A DNA stretch of 64,000 bases from Conexibacter woesei Iso977N (GTDB lineage: Bacteria; Actinomycetota; Thermoleophilia; Solirubrobacterales; Solirubrobacteraceae): contig NZ_AUKG01000005.1 of the NCBI RefSeq assembly GCF_000424625.1, forward strand, positions 124,001-188,000, given 5' to 3'. A program made the position numbers and the translations under genes. The notes under the pieces are model-generated. The model was not told where the DNA came from. It searched no databases and worked only from the letters and a program-made list of their open reading frames with translations. Shown here piece after piece: positions 39,412 through 48,394 of this stretch. Every line of letters begins with the position of its first letter. The first letter of the stretch is position 1.

Positions 39412-40020
39412 GTGCCCCGCCCGCGCCTCGACGACGACCAGCAGACCGCGATCCTCGACGCCACCGTCGCCGTGATCGCGCAGCGCGGCGCGGCGAGCAC
39501 GCGGCTGGCCGACGTCGCCCGCGCGATCGGCAGGTCGACCGGCACGTTGCAGCACTACTTCGGCTCGCGCGACGAGCTGCTGGCCGCCGCGTTCCGGCGC
39601 CTCAACGACAGCGGCGCCGAGGCCGCGCGCGCCGCGGCGGCGGAGATCGACGACCCCTGGGCGCGGCTGCAGTCGGTCCTCGACGAGGTCCTCGGCGGCG
39701 GCCCGGACTGGACCGCCGAGTGGCAGGTCTGGCTCGAGTTCTGGACCGCGTGCGCGCGCGACCCGGAGCTGAGGGCGCTGACCGGCGACGTCTACGCGAC
39801 CTGGCGCACGCTGCTCGGCGAGGCGATCGCCGAGGGCAAGAGGACCGGCGCGTTCAGGCCGGTCGCGCCGCCGGCCGAGGTCGCGGCGGCGCTGCTCGCG
39901 CTGCTCGACGGCCTCGCGCTGCACGCGCTGCTCGGGATCGCGTCCGACCGCCGCCAGGCCGCGGCGCGCAGGATCGTCCGCCGCGTCGCCGCCGGCTACC
40001 TGGGCGTCGCGACCGCGTAG
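39412..40020 (+). CDS. TetR-family regulator (BetI-like)
   Basis: 202 residues, GTG start. HTH TRLADVARAIGRSTGTLQHYF near residues 27-47 (shown in parts: RLADVARAIGRSTGTL, QHYFGSRDELLAAAF). The C-terminal EWQVWLEFWTACARDPELR and AALLALLDGLALHALLG are like BetI-type ligand domains. The pairing with a Rieske oxygenase of the choline/betaine type fits a BetI-like choice of ligand (inference). The 3' end overlaps the convergent gene by 25 bases. Confidence 0.88.
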   Translation: MPRPRLDDDQQTAILDATVAVIAQRGAASTRLADVARAIGRSTGTLQHYFGSRDELLAAAFRRLNDSGAEAARAAAAEIDDPWARLQSVLDEVLGGGPDWTAEWQVWLEFWTACARDPELRALTGDVYATWRTLLGEAIAEGKRTGAFRPVAPPAEVAAALLALLDGLALHALLGIASDRRQAAARRIVRRVAAGYLGVATA

Positions 40021-40592
40021 GCGTCGCGGCGCTTGATCAGCAGCCACAGCGGCGGCCGCGTCCGCTGCAGCGCGAACCCGCCCTGCAGCTTCTCGCCGCG
40101 CAGGACGAACACCGCGTGCCCGCGCTCGATCGCCTCCGGCCACGCGACGCGCCCGCCCTGCTCGTAGTCGCCGGCGTCCCACACGTCGCCCTCCGGCCAG
40201 GCACCGGTGGGCTTCGAGGCGGTCGCGCCCCGCTTCTCCGCGGGGACCATCGACGGCGCCTTCCTCAGCCGCCACACGCGCGGCGCGCCGTCGACCTCCA
40301 GCGCCAGCGCGAACCCGTCGTCCTCGCTGCCCGTGACCGCGAAGCGCCCCGCCGCGACGCCCCGGACCGCGAACTGCTCGTGGCCCTCGGCCCTGACGCG
40401 CTCGACCTCCGGCGCGCCGTCGAGCGAGGCCACCAGCGACGCGATCGCGTCGCCGTCGCCCTCCGCGTGGACCGCCGTGACCGCTCGATCGTCCTCCGCG
40501 ATCCGCACCCAGCCGAGCAGCCCGAGGTCGCCCGCCCGCGCGAGCACCGCCGCAACCTGATCACCCGCCACCCGGATCCGCACCGCGTCCAT
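39996..40592 (-). CDS. degenerate acylphosphatase-like plus LigD-type phosphoesterase-like protein
   Basis: 198 residues. Residues 1-75 follow the acylphosphatase plan (VRIRVAGDQ, LGLLGWVRIAEDD, TAVHAEGDGDAIASL), but the catalytic G-V-G-F-R arginine loop is missing and the conserved Asn after GWVR is Ile. Residues 80-198 follow the 3'-phosphoesterase domain of LigD: FALALEVDGAPRVWRLRKAP, PEGDVWDAGDYEQGG, HAVFVLRGEKLQGGFAL and PLWLLIKRRDAYA. The two His-containing segments of active enzymes (H-Y-D-x-R-L and E-D-H-P-L-x-Y) are absent. Both halves therefore look like non-catalytic binding modules. A role in DNA repair is possible through kinship only. Confidence 0.7.
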   Translation of the reverse strand: MDAVRIRVAGDQVAAVLARAGDLGLLGWVRIAEDDRAVTAVHAEGDGDAIASLVASLDGAPEVERVRAEGHEQFAVRGVAAGRFAVTGSEDDGFALALEVDGAPRVWRLRKAPSMVPAEKRGATASKPTGAWPEGDVWDAGDYEQGGRVAWPEAIERGHAVFVLRGEKLQGGFALQRTRPPLWLLIKRRDAYAVATPR

Positions 40593-40679
40593 GTCCTCGC
40601 CGACCGTATCGCGCTGGACGCGGGAGACGCGGTCGTCTAGCGTCAGCGCCCTCCCCAACCCCTCCCCAGGAGTCTCCCC

Positions 40680-41294
40680 ATGCATCAGCCGCTCTCCCGG
40701 AGCGTCGTCGGCCCCCACGACGGCGAGATCATCACCGACCGCCCCGGCCGGACCGTCCGGATCCTCGTGTCCGGCGACGAGGCGATCACGATGACCTGGT
40801 CGCGCTTCGTCGAAGGCGAGCACGGGCCGGACCTGCACGTCCACCACGAGCACACCGACGCGTTCTACGTCGTACGCGGCACCATGACCTACATCTTCGG
40901 GACCGACGACGCCCGGCGCGAGCTGACCGCCGGCGCCGGCACCGTCCTCGTCGCGCCGCCCGACGTCCCGCACTCGTTCTGGAACGCCGGCCCCGACGAG
41001 GTCGTGTTCCTCAACATCCACACGCCGGACACGAACTTCGCGCACTACCTGCGCACGCGCCGCGACCAGATCGACTGGGACGGCTTCGACCAGTTCCCGC
41101 CGCCGCCCACCGGCAATCGCCCTGGCAGCGACGCGATCGTCGTCGCCCCCGGCGCAGGCGAGCCCGGACCGGACCCCGCGACGCTCGTCCGCTACGTCGG
41201 CGAGGACCTCGTCGTGACCGAGGAGCCCGACAGGCTCACGATCTCGATCCCGTCCTCGCCCGGCCCGGACGTCGTCTACCTGCTCAACGCGTGA
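40680..41294 (+). CDS. cupin-domain protein
   Basis: 204 residues, AGGAGT upstream of the ATG. Cupin motif 1 is G-P-D-L-H-V-H-H-E-H-T-D-A-F-Y-V (histidines and Glu for metal), then GTMTYIFG; motif 2 is VLVAPPDVPHSFWNAG. The C-terminal 80 residues (HYLRTRRDQIDWDGFDQF, then a Pro/Gly-rich part and a strand-rich end) are an extension without a known match. Possibly a small dioxygenase or isomerase; metal and substrate are unknown. It overlaps the convergent secreted-protein gene by 11 bases. Confidence 0.85.
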   Translation: MHQPLSRSVVGPHDGEIITDRPGRTVRILVSGDEAITMTWSRFVEGEHGPDLHVHHEHTDAFYVVRGTMTYIFGTDDARRELTAGAGTVLVAPPDVPHSFWNAGPDEVVFLNIHTPDTNFAHYLRTRRDQIDWDGFDQFPPPPTGNRPGSDAIVVAPGAGEPGPDPATLVRYVGEDLVVTEEPDRLTISIPSSPGPDVVYLLNA

Positions 41295-42102
41295 TCCTGA
41301 TGGACTTGCTCGCGCGCAGGTGGCGGCCGTTGGGCAGCACGGCGATCAGCCTGTAGGTGCCGGGTGTCAGGCCGCGCCTGCCGAGCGCGAGCTTGGTCGT
41401 CCGGCGGCCGGTCTTGGTGATCTTGATGGACTTGGTCCGGACCCGCCGGGCGCCGCGTTCCAGCACGAAGCGGTAGCGGCCCTTCGCGCAGGCGCGGTAG
41501 GTGATGGACAACGAGCGCCTGCGCGCGCGGTGGTGGATCGTGCGCGTGGCCGTGGCGACGGTCGGCGTGCAGGTGCCGGAGCCGCTACCGGCGCCGCCGG
41601 TTCCGCCGCCGCCTGGCCCGCCCGCGCCGCCCCCGCTCGGCGTGCCGGTCGCGTTGACCTCGACCACGGTGTCGGTGTCGGTCGCCCATTGCCGCCCCTC
41701 GTCGTCGGTCAGGTACGTGCAGACGGTCAGGTCGCCGGTCCTGCCCGGCGCCGCCGCCGTGCCCCTCGCGGTCGCCCGGTACGTGGCGCCCGCGCTCGGC
41801 TGCGGGTCGAGCGCCACGTTGGCGATCGGCGTCACGTCGGCCGGCGTCGTCGCGTAGGACCCGCCGCACTCGACCGCCAGCCGCACGCCGAGGTGGATCG
41901 CGCCGGCCCGCGGGTCGAGCGCGCCCGGGTCGGCGTTGACGACGACCGCGACCGCGACCGGCGCGCCCGGCTTCACGGCCGCGGGTGCGGTGACCACCAT
42001 GTTGATGGGGTCGACCGCGTCGGCGGCGGCGAGCGACGGCGCCCCGAACGCCGTCGCCACGCCGCCGCAGACGATCAAGGCAAGGTGGAGGTGTCGCATC
42101 AC
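41284..42102 (-). CDS. secreted protein with Gly-rich linker and basic C-terminal beta domain
   Basis: 272 residues. A signal peptide ending near SLAAADA is followed by a beta-sandwich-like first domain (AVDPINMVVTAPAAVKPGAP ... VCTYLTDDEGRQWATDTDT), a Gly/Ser linker at about 155-175 and a basic C-terminal domain (ITKTGRRTTKLALGRRGL, TPGTYRLIAVLPNGRH). This two-domain layout also occurs in the beta-propeller protein of this window. The GTG start overlaps the stop of the phospholipase gene, so the two are translationally coupled and the protein may assist that enzyme at the cell surface. Confidence 0.75.
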   Translation of the reverse strand: MMRHLHLALIVCGGVATAFGAPSLAAADAVDPINMVVTAPAAVKPGAPVAVAVVVNADPGALDPRAGAIHLGVRLAVECGGSYATTPADVTPIANVALDPQPSAGATYRATARGTAAAPGRTGDLTVCTYLTDDEGRQWATDTDTVVEVNATGTPSGGGAGGPGGGGTGGAGSGSGTCTPTVATATRTIHHRARRRSLSITYRACAKGRYRFVLERGARRVRTKSIKITKTGRRTTKLALGRRGLTPGTYRLIAVLPNGRHLRASKSIRITR

Positions 42103-43580
42103 GCCGCGTAGCCCAGCTTCGACGGCTGCCGGAACACGCGCGCGGGCGTCGCCGGGTGGTACCTGAAGCCGAGCCGGTCGAGGTAGCCGCTCTTCAGGAG
42201 ATCGACCACATCATGTTCCTTGGGCCGCGTCGCCGCGCCCGCCGCTGCGGCCGTCCCGACCGGCGCCGCGCCGCACGCCGCGCTCATCACGTGCGCGGGA
42301 TGCGGCAGGTCCGGGAGCGTGTAGTCCGGCCTGGACGCGAAGTCGAAGGCCTTGGCGATGTTGCGCGCGTACTTGTCACGCCGCGTCAGCGGGTCCAACC
42401 CATAGCGGTACCGGATCATCTTCAGGATCGACTCGAAGCCGTAGATCCCGTGGTCGACGTGGCCGCGCCGCACATAGGGCGAGACCGCGACGGCCGGGAT
42501 CCGGATCCCCATCTGCCCGAAGTCGTTGTCGACCGCCGCGTTGCTGCGATCGTCCGGCACCCGCGGCGGCGCGACGTGGTCGAAGAACCCGCCCCACTCG
42601 TCGTAGACGATGAACAACGCGCCGCGCCTGAACTGCGGCGACTCCATGAACGCGTGCACGACGTCGGCCATGAACGCCTGCCCGGTCCGGACGTCGCCGT
42701 GCGGGTGCTCGTCGCCGCTGGTGCCCTGGTCCTCGCCGTTGAACGCCGGGTCCACGAACGACACCGCCGGCAGCGTCCCGGCCGCGCAGCGCGAGTAGTA
42801 CTCGGTCACCTGCCCGGCCCGCGCCAGCCCCGGCGCGCCCCACAGCGCGCTGAACGGGATGTCGGTGTAGAAGTACCTGCTCGACACCCCCGCCCTGGCC
42901 AGCGCGGCGAAGATGGTGGTGTCGGGGAACCCGCCGGTCGCGAGCGGGACCGTGTTGTCCATCATCCCGTAGGACTGCGCCGAGTGCATGTACTCGCGGT
43001 TGGGGTAGGTCGACGCCAGCAGCGAGCAGAAGAAGCGGTCGAACGTCGTGAACGCCGAGGCGACCGACGGGATGAACGGCAGGTCGTCCCTCTCGTAGTA
43101 GCCGATCGAGAAGATGTCGTTGTCGCCCGACCGCAGGAAGCCGTCCATCCTGCCGTTGTTGAACTGCGACCGCCCGCCGCCCCACGAGTGGTCGGGATCC
43201 GGGTGCGCGCAGCCCTGGAAGTCGCCGTTGAGCCGGTGCGTGGCGAACGACCTGCCGGTGCCGTCCACGAACGACAGCCCGGACTGCACACCGTCGGCGC
43301 CCGGCAACCACCCCAGGTAGTGGTCGAAGGAGCGGTTCTCCATCATCAACACCACGAACGTGTCGATCGGGAGGTTGCGCGCCGCGGGCAGCGCGGCGGC
43401 GCGGCCCTGGGCGGCGGCCGCCTCGCCGACGAGCCGGTCCGGGTGCAGCAGCATCGCCGCGCCGGCGCCGAGGCCTGCGAGCGCCGCGGTGCGCTGGAGG
43501 AACTCGCGGCGGCGCAGGTAGCCGTCGGGGTCCTCGGCGGCCAGGCGCTCGGCCTTGCCCGGATCACGCAAGTCGGTCAT
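42099..43580 (-). CDS. Tat-exported phosphoesterase / phospholipase C family protein
   Basis: 493 residues. The N-terminal RRREFLQRTAALAGLGAGAA is a twin-arginine signal. The body is a phosphoesterase of the alkaline-phosphatase superfamily (PF04185, bacterial phospholipase C/acid phosphatase AcpA): IDTFVVLMMENRSFDHYLGW with the catalytic nucleophile region, DPDHSWGGGRSQFNNGRMDG, YPNREYMHSAQSYG, FIVYDEWGGFFDHVAPP and MGIRIPAVAVSPY. Members hydrolyse phosphatidylcholine, sphingomyelin or phosphomonoesters outside the cell. Next to a HAD phosphatase gene (divergent) and a zinc-nuclease-like fusion, it suggests scavenging of phosphate from organic phosphates. Confidence 0.9.
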   Translation of the reverse strand: MTDLRDPGKAERLAAEDPDGYLRRREFLQRTAALAGLGAGAAMLLHPDRLVGEAAAAQGRAAALPAARNLPIDTFVVLMMENRSFDHYLGWLPGADGVQSGLSFVDGTGRSFATHRLNGDFQGCAHPDPDHSWGGGRSQFNNGRMDGFLRSGDNDIFSIGYYERDDLPFIPSVASAFTTFDRFFCSLLASTYPNREYMHSAQSYGMMDNTVPLATGGFPDTTIFAALARAGVSSRYFYTDIPFSALWGAPGLARAGQVTEYYSRCAAGTLPAVSFVDPAFNGEDQGTSGDEHPHGDVRTGQAFMADVVHAFMESPQFRRGALFIVYDEWGGFFDHVAPPRVPDDRSNAAVDNDFGQMGIRIPAVAVSPYVRRGHVDHGIYGFESILKMIRYRYGLDPLTRRDKYARNIAKAFDFASRPDYTLPDLPHPAHVMSAACGAAPVGTAAAAGAATRPKEHDVVDLLKSGYLDRLGFRYHPATPARVFRQPSKLGYAA

Positions 43581-43673
43581 GCACCGCTTCTTACCCTGAA
43601 AACCGGTCGTCCGGTGACGGACTTGTGAACATCGGGTTCGGGTGCGCGGGCAACCGGGCAGACAGCGGGCCTG

Positions 43674-44630
43674 ATGCTTCGCCGCGCCTTCCTCCTCGGG
43701 GCCCTCGGGGCCGCCGTCCTCGCCGCTCCCGCGCCCGCCGCCACCGACTACCTCGCGACCGGCGGCTCGGTCTTCACCTCGCTGCGCCCGACCGGGATCG
43801 GGCTGCCGCAGCTCGGCGCGTCCGGGACCGTCGGCGCCGGCGACCTGCCGTCCGCGTTGCGGACCTACCACGACGGCGGCCAGTACGACAGGGACCTCGC
43901 CGACGTCGCGGGCGCCGCGCAGGACTACCTCGACGCGCGCCTGAACGGCGACGCCGACGGCGCCGCGTCGACCTCCACCCCGGCTCCCGCCCCTGCCCCG
44001 AGCGCGTCCGGCGGTGGTGCAGCGACCGGCGGAGGATCCTCGCCGGCCTCGAGCAGGCAGACCGCCGCCGGGACCAGGTGCACCACCAGGTACGTCCGGA
44101 TCAAGCGCGCCAAGGGCAGGGCGGCGCTCTACCGGCGCAAGGTCACGTGCCCGAAGAGGAGGACGACCGTCAGGCGCTCCGCCGCCGCCAGGCCCGCGAT
44201 CGTCCTCGACATCGACGAGACCTCGCTGTCCAACTACGCCGGGCTGGTCGCGTCGAACTTCTCCTCGATCGGCACCGCGATCCCCGCCGCGGCCGGGACC
44301 GGCACGGCGATCGCCCCGACGCTCGCGCTCTACAAGGACGCGCGCGCCCGCGGCGTCGCGGTCTTCTTGGTCACCGGCCGCCCGTCGCTGATCGACTCGG
44401 CGACCCAGAGCAACCTCAGGTCCGTCGGCTACAACCAGGGCTGGGACGGCCTGCAGTACAAGCCCGCCGACCAGGGCACCGAGGCCTTCAAGGCCGGCGC
44501 CCGCGCCGCGATCGAGGCCAGGGGCTACGACATCCTCGTCAACATGGGCGACCAGGAGTCCGACCTCGACGGCGGCCACGCCGACCGCGCGTTCAAGCTC
44601 CCCAACCCCTATTACTTCATCGCGGATTGA
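43674..44630 (+). CDS. secreted HAD-superfamily acid phosphatase
   Basis: 318 residues. A signal peptide (MLRRAFLLGALGAAVLAAPA) is followed by a short helical part, a Pro/Ala/Gly linker around 100-130, a basic Cys-containing segment and the HAD acid-phosphatase domain: IVLDIDETSLSNYAG (nucleophile D-x-D), GVAVFLVTGRPSLID (motif 2 Thr), and ILVNMGDQESDLDGGHAD with Lys in FKLPNPYYFIAD. Belongs with acid phosphatase class B-like proteins (PF03767). The linker insertion before the catalytic domain is unusual. Divergent from the phospholipase gene; 30 bases precede the protease-nuclease fusion gene. Confidence 0.9.
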   Translation: MLRRAFLLGALGAAVLAAPAPAATDYLATGGSVFTSLRPTGIGLPQLGASGTVGAGDLPSALRTYHDGGQYDRDLADVAGAAQDYLDARLNGDADGAASTSTPAPAPAPSASGGGAATGGGSSPASSRQTAAGTRCTTRYVRIKRAKGRAALYRRKVTCPKRRTTVRRSAAARPAIVLDIDETSLSNYAGLVASNFSSIGTAIPAAAGTGTAIAPTLALYKDARARGVAVFLVTGRPSLIDSATQSNLRSVGYNQGWDGLQYKPADQGTEAFKAGARAAIEARGYDILVNMGDQESDLDGGHADRAFKLPNPYYFIAD

Positions 44631-44660
44631 CTCCGAAGTCGCTGAGGAACACAATGCGGC

Positions 44661-46838
44661 GTGGCCGCCCGTGACAAGTACCAAACGCTCACGCTCGCGG
44701 ACCTGTTCGCCGCGCGTGACGCCTACCAGGTCCACCTCGCCCGCCTGCCGAACGTCGTCGGCACCGCGCTCGGCCTCTACCTCGAGCGCGAGGACGAGCT
44801 CGCCGAGGGCCTGACGCCGCACGAGCGGCGCGCGCGGCCTGCGACCGGCCGCGAGCCGCGCACGCTCGCCAACTCCGCGCCCGGCCCGACGTCATGGCCG
44901 TGCGTCCTGGTCTTCGTCTCGGCCTGGCTGACGCCGAGGCAGATCCGCGAGGCGCCGGACGCGATGGTCCCGCGCGAGCTCTACCTGCCCGACGGGCGCA
45001 CGGTCCCGACCTGCGTCGTCTTCACGCCGCCGGTCGCCGGCCCGCCCGACGAGCACGCGACGCTGAGCTACCCGAGCGCGCTGATCGGCGGCGGCTACGT
45101 GTGCGAGTCGTTCGTGCAGGGCCAGATCCGCACCGGGACGATCGGCTGCCTGGTCACCGACGGCGACGTCGTCTCCGCCCTCACCAACCGCCACGTCGCG
45201 GGCGAGGCCGGCCGCCGCCTGCACACCGAGGTCGGCGGATCGGAGGTCCCGATCGGGACCTCCTCCGGCACCGCGGTCGGCCGCGTCCCGCTCGGCGCCG
45301 TCTACCCTGGCCTCGGCGGCGACCGCGTCGAGCTGGCGGTGGACGCGGGACTCATACAACTCGACGACATCAACAACGCCACCGCACAGGTCTTCGGCGT
45401 CGGCACGCTCGGCGCGGTCGTCGACGTCGGCGGCGCCGAGTCGCTGTCGCTGGAGCTGATCGGCCAGGACGTCCGCGCCTTCGGCGGCGCGTCCGGCGCG
45501 CTGACCGGCCAGGTGCTCGCGCTGTCCTACCGCTACAGGTCGCTGGCCGGGACCGACTACGTCGCCGACGTCCTGATCGGCCCGCGCGAGGGCGGCGAGC
45601 TGCCGACGCGGCCCGGCGACTCCGGCACGCTCTGGGTCGCCGACGGCCCGCCGCTGCAGGCCGATCCCCAGGCGCGCCCGCGGCCGATCGCCCTGCAGTG
45701 GGGCGGCCACCGCTTCGGGACCGGCGCGAGGAGGGAGTCGCCCTATGCGCTGGCGACGTTCCTGTCGACCGCGCTGAGCCAGCTGCAGGTCGACGTCCTC
45801 GCGGACTTCAACGCCGACCATGACACCTACTGGGGCACCACCGGCCACTACACGATCGGCGCGCTGGCCTGCGACCTGGTCAGGCCCGCCGGGTGGAAGT
45901 CCTACATGGTGGCCAACCGCACCAACATCGGGTTCGAGATCGCCGACATCGAGGACGGCAGGTACCTCGACCTCGAGACCCAGCGCCACTTCATCCCGCT
46001 CGCCGACGTCCCGGACCGCGTCTGGAAGCACCCGGTCTTCGACCCCACCGCCAAGCGCGGGCGCGAGGGCCCCAACCACTACGCCGACGTCGACCAGCCG
46101 CTGCCCGGCGCCGCGCCCACCGAGACGTTGTTGTCCAACTACCTCGCCGACCCGGCGACGCTCACACCCGCGGCGTGGAACGCGTTCTACGAGCGGCTCG
46201 ACCCGGTCCCGCACACCGACAGGCGCGGCATGCTGCCGTTCCGGGTCGCCCAGCTGTACAAGGAGGCGGTCGCCGCGCTGAGGTCCGGCGACGTGCTGCA
46301 CGGCTTCTGCGCGCTGGGCGTGATGGCGCACTACGTCGGCGACGCCAGCCAGCCGCTGCACGGCTCGCAGTTCGCCGACGGCCGGCCCGACGACAGGCAC
46401 AGGCACGTCCACGCGGGCTACGAGGACGACATGATGGACCGCCACCGCACGCAGCTGCGCGACGGCCTGGCCGTGACGCTGAAGAGGGCGAGGCTCCCCG
46501 CGCTCGTCAAGGGCCACCAGGCCGCCGCGCACGCGGCGATGGACCTGATGGCGCGCACCGCCGCGGCGATCCCGCCGCTGTCGATCTGCGACGCCTGGCA
46601 GGCGCCGGGCGCGACGCCGCAGACGCTGTGGGACCAGTTCGGCGACGCGACGATCGCCTGCGTCGCCGACGCGTGCGTGACGCTGGCGCTGCTGTGGTCC
46701 TCGGCCTTCGCGGAGTCCGGCGCGAGGGCGCCGGCGGCCGCCGCCCTGGACCCGAGGGACATCACGGCGCTGGTGGTGCAGGACGCGTTCGCCGAGTCCT
46801 ACACCTTGCCGCTGTTCCTGGACGCCGCGATCTGGTGA
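44661..46838 (+). CDS. trypsin-like protease fused to S1/P1-type zinc nuclease/phospholipase domain
   Basis: 725 residues, GTG start with CACAAT five bases upstream. The N-terminal VHLARLPNVVGTALGLYL (residues 24-41) resembles the opening strand of some bacterial trypsin-like peptidases. The protease domain shows a likely triad His178 (LTNRHVAG), Asp229 (VDAGLIQLD) and Ser321 (RPGDSGTLW). Residues 390-725 form an S1/P1 nuclease or zinc phospholipase-like helical domain with PNHYADVDQPL, MAHYVGDASQPLHGSQ and RHVHAGYEDDMM as metal ligands. No signal peptide or membrane span is seen, so despite exported neighbours it appears cytosolic or is released in another way. I know of no characterised protein with this pairing. 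Confidence 0.78.
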   Translation: MAARDKYQTLTLADLFAARDAYQVHLARLPNVVGTALGLYLEREDELAEGLTPHERRARPATGREPRTLANSAPGPTSWPCVLVFVSAWLTPRQIREAPDAMVPRELYLPDGRTVPTCVVFTPPVAGPPDEHATLSYPSALIGGGYVCESFVQGQIRTGTIGCLVTDGDVVSALTNRHVAGEAGRRLHTEVGGSEVPIGTSSGTAVGRVPLGAVYPGLGGDRVELAVDAGLIQLDDINNATAQVFGVGTLGAVVDVGGAESLSLELIGQDVRAFGGASGALTGQVLALSYRYRSLAGTDYVADVLIGPREGGELPTRPGDSGTLWVADGPPLQADPQARPRPIALQWGGHRFGTGARRESPYALATFLSTALSQLQVDVLADFNADHDTYWGTTGHYTIGALACDLVRPAGWKSYMVANRTNIGFEIADIEDGRYLDLETQRHFIPLADVPDRVWKHPVFDPTAKRGREGPNHYADVDQPLPGAAPTETLLSNYLADPATLTPAAWNAFYERLDPVPHTDRRGMLPFRVAQLYKEAVAALRSGDVLHGFCALGVMAHYVGDASQPLHGSQFADGRPDDRHRHVHAGYEDDMMDRHRTQLRDGLAVTLKRARLPALVKGHQAAAHAAMDLMARTAAAIPPLSICDAWQAPGATPQTLWDQFGDATIACVADACVTLALLWSSAFAESGARAPAAAALDPRDITALVVQDAFAESYTLPLFLDAAIW

Positions 46839-46871
46839 TCGCGGCGCGCGGGGCGGCGCGGCGCGCGGCGC

Positions 46872-48377
46872 CTAGGCGGCGACCGCGCGCTCCGGCTCGG
46901 TGTCCGGGTCGCGCTTGCCGGTCGCCGCGGAGAACCGCAGCTCGGGGTCGTTGACCGGCCCGTTGCGCAGCGTCTTGATGTCGGCCGCGTAGCTCATCGC
47001 CATGCTCCACGGCTGGCGGACGCCCTGGCGCGGGAACTCCTGCAGCGAGCGCTGGACGTAGCCCGCGGCGAAGTCCAGCAGCGGCCGCGTCTCCATGTTG
47101 GGGTCCAAGGCGTGCGGCGCGGCGATGTCGTGGCCGAAGCGGTCCATGTACCCCAACATGCGCGTGAGGTGCTCGCAGACGAGGTCGACCTTCAGCGTCC
47201 AGGACGAGTTCGTGTACCCGATCGCGAACGCGAAGTTCGGGACGTCGCTCAACATCATGCCCTTGTAGACCAGGTGGTCGTTGAGCCTGACGGGCGTGTC
47301 GTCGACCGTCAGCTGGACGCCGCCGAACGCCAGCAGGTTCAGGCCGGTCGCCGAGATGATGATGTCGGCGGGCAGGTGCTCGCCGCTGCTGAGCTGGATG
47401 CCGTCGGCGGTGAAGCGCTCGATCGTGTCGGTGACGATCGACGCGCCGCCCTTCTTGATGGCCTTGAAGAGGTCGCCGTCCGGGACCGCGCACAGGCGCT
47501 GGTCCCACGGGTTGTACCTGGGGTTGAAGTGCGTGGCGACGTCGTAGCCCTCGGGCAGCTGCTTCTTGACGCCCGCGGTCAGCAGGCGGCGGACCAGCTT
47601 GGGGTGCCTCTGCGCCAGCGAGTAGACGATCCTCTGCTGGGCGATGTTCTTCCGGCGCGTGATCGCATAGGCGCGCGCCTCGGGCAGCTTGCCGCGCAGC
47701 CAGTTGGCGATCGGGTCGCGCTGGGGCACCGAGGCGACGTAGCTCGGCGAGCGCTGCAGCATCGTGACGTGCGCGGCGCCCTCCTTGGCCATCGCCGGGA
47801 CGATCGTCATCGCGGTCGCGCCGGAGCCGATCACGACGACGTTCTTGCCCTCGTAGTCGAGGTCCTCGGGCCAGTGCTGCGGGTGGATGATCGTGCCCTG
47901 GAAGTCCGAGAGGCCCGGGAAGTCCGGCATGAAGCCCTGGTCGTAGCGGTAGTAGCCGCCGGCGACGAAGAGCCAGTCGCAGGTGATCGTCTTCTCGGTG
48001 CCGTCGGCCAGCGCGACCTGCGCCGTCCAGCGCGCGTCGGCCGTCGACCAGCTCGCGCCGGTCACGCGGTGGCCGGTCCGGATGTGCTGCTCGATGCCGT
48101 TCTCGCGCGCGGTCTCGCGGATGTACTCGAGGATCGCGGGGCCGTCGGCGATCGACTTCTCGTCGCGCCACGGCTTGAAGGCGTAGCCGAACGTGTGCAG
48201 GTCGGAGTCCGAGCGGATGCCGGGGTACGTGAACAGGTCCCACGTGCCGCCGGTGGCCTCGCGGGCCTCCAGGATCATGTAGGACTTGGAGGGGGCCTCG
48301 GTCTGCAGGTGGTAGGCGCAGCCGATGCCGGACACCCCCGCTCCGACGATCAGGACGTCGACGTGCTCAGAGCTCAT
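46872..48377 (-). CDS. FAD-dependent monooxygenase, Baeyer-Villiger / EthA-like
   Basis: 501 residues. An FAD-binding LIVGAGVSGIGCAYHL near residue 9 and a second nucleotide site VVVIGSGATAMTIVPAM near 180 flank the Baeyer-Villiger fingerprint FQGTIIHPQHWP (F-x-G-x3-H-x3-W-P). The segments YPGIRSDSDLHTFGYAF and NPRYNPWDQRLCAVPDGDLF are typical of the EthA group, which oxidises ketones and activates ethionamide in mycobacteria. It could turn a ketone made by the prm locus into an ester, but the two loci are 35 kb apart. Divergent from a PucR regulator gene. Confidence 0.92.
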   Translation of the reverse strand: MSSEHVDVLIVGAGVSGIGCAYHLQTEAPSKSYMILEAREATGGTWDLFTYPGIRSDSDLHTFGYAFKPWRDEKSIADGPAILEYIRETARENGIEQHIRTGHRVTGASWSTADARWTAQVALADGTEKTITCDWLFVAGGYYRYDQGFMPDFPGLSDFQGTIIHPQHWPEDLDYEGKNVVVIGSGATAMTIVPAMAKEGAAHVTMLQRSPSYVASVPQRDPIANWLRGKLPEARAYAITRRKNIAQQRIVYSLAQRHPKLVRRLLTAGVKKQLPEGYDVATHFNPRYNPWDQRLCAVPDGDLFKAIKKGGASIVTDTIERFTADGIQLSSGEHLPADIIISATGLNLLAFGGVQLTVDDTPVRLNDHLVYKGMMLSDVPNFAFAIGYTNSSWTLKVDLVCEHLTRMLGYMDRFGHDIAAPHALDPNMETRPLLDFAAGYVQRSLQEFPRQGVRQPWSMAMSYAADIKTLRNGPVNDPELRFSAATGKRDPDTEPERAVAA

Positions 48378-48394
48378 GCTCTGAAGGGTGGCCA

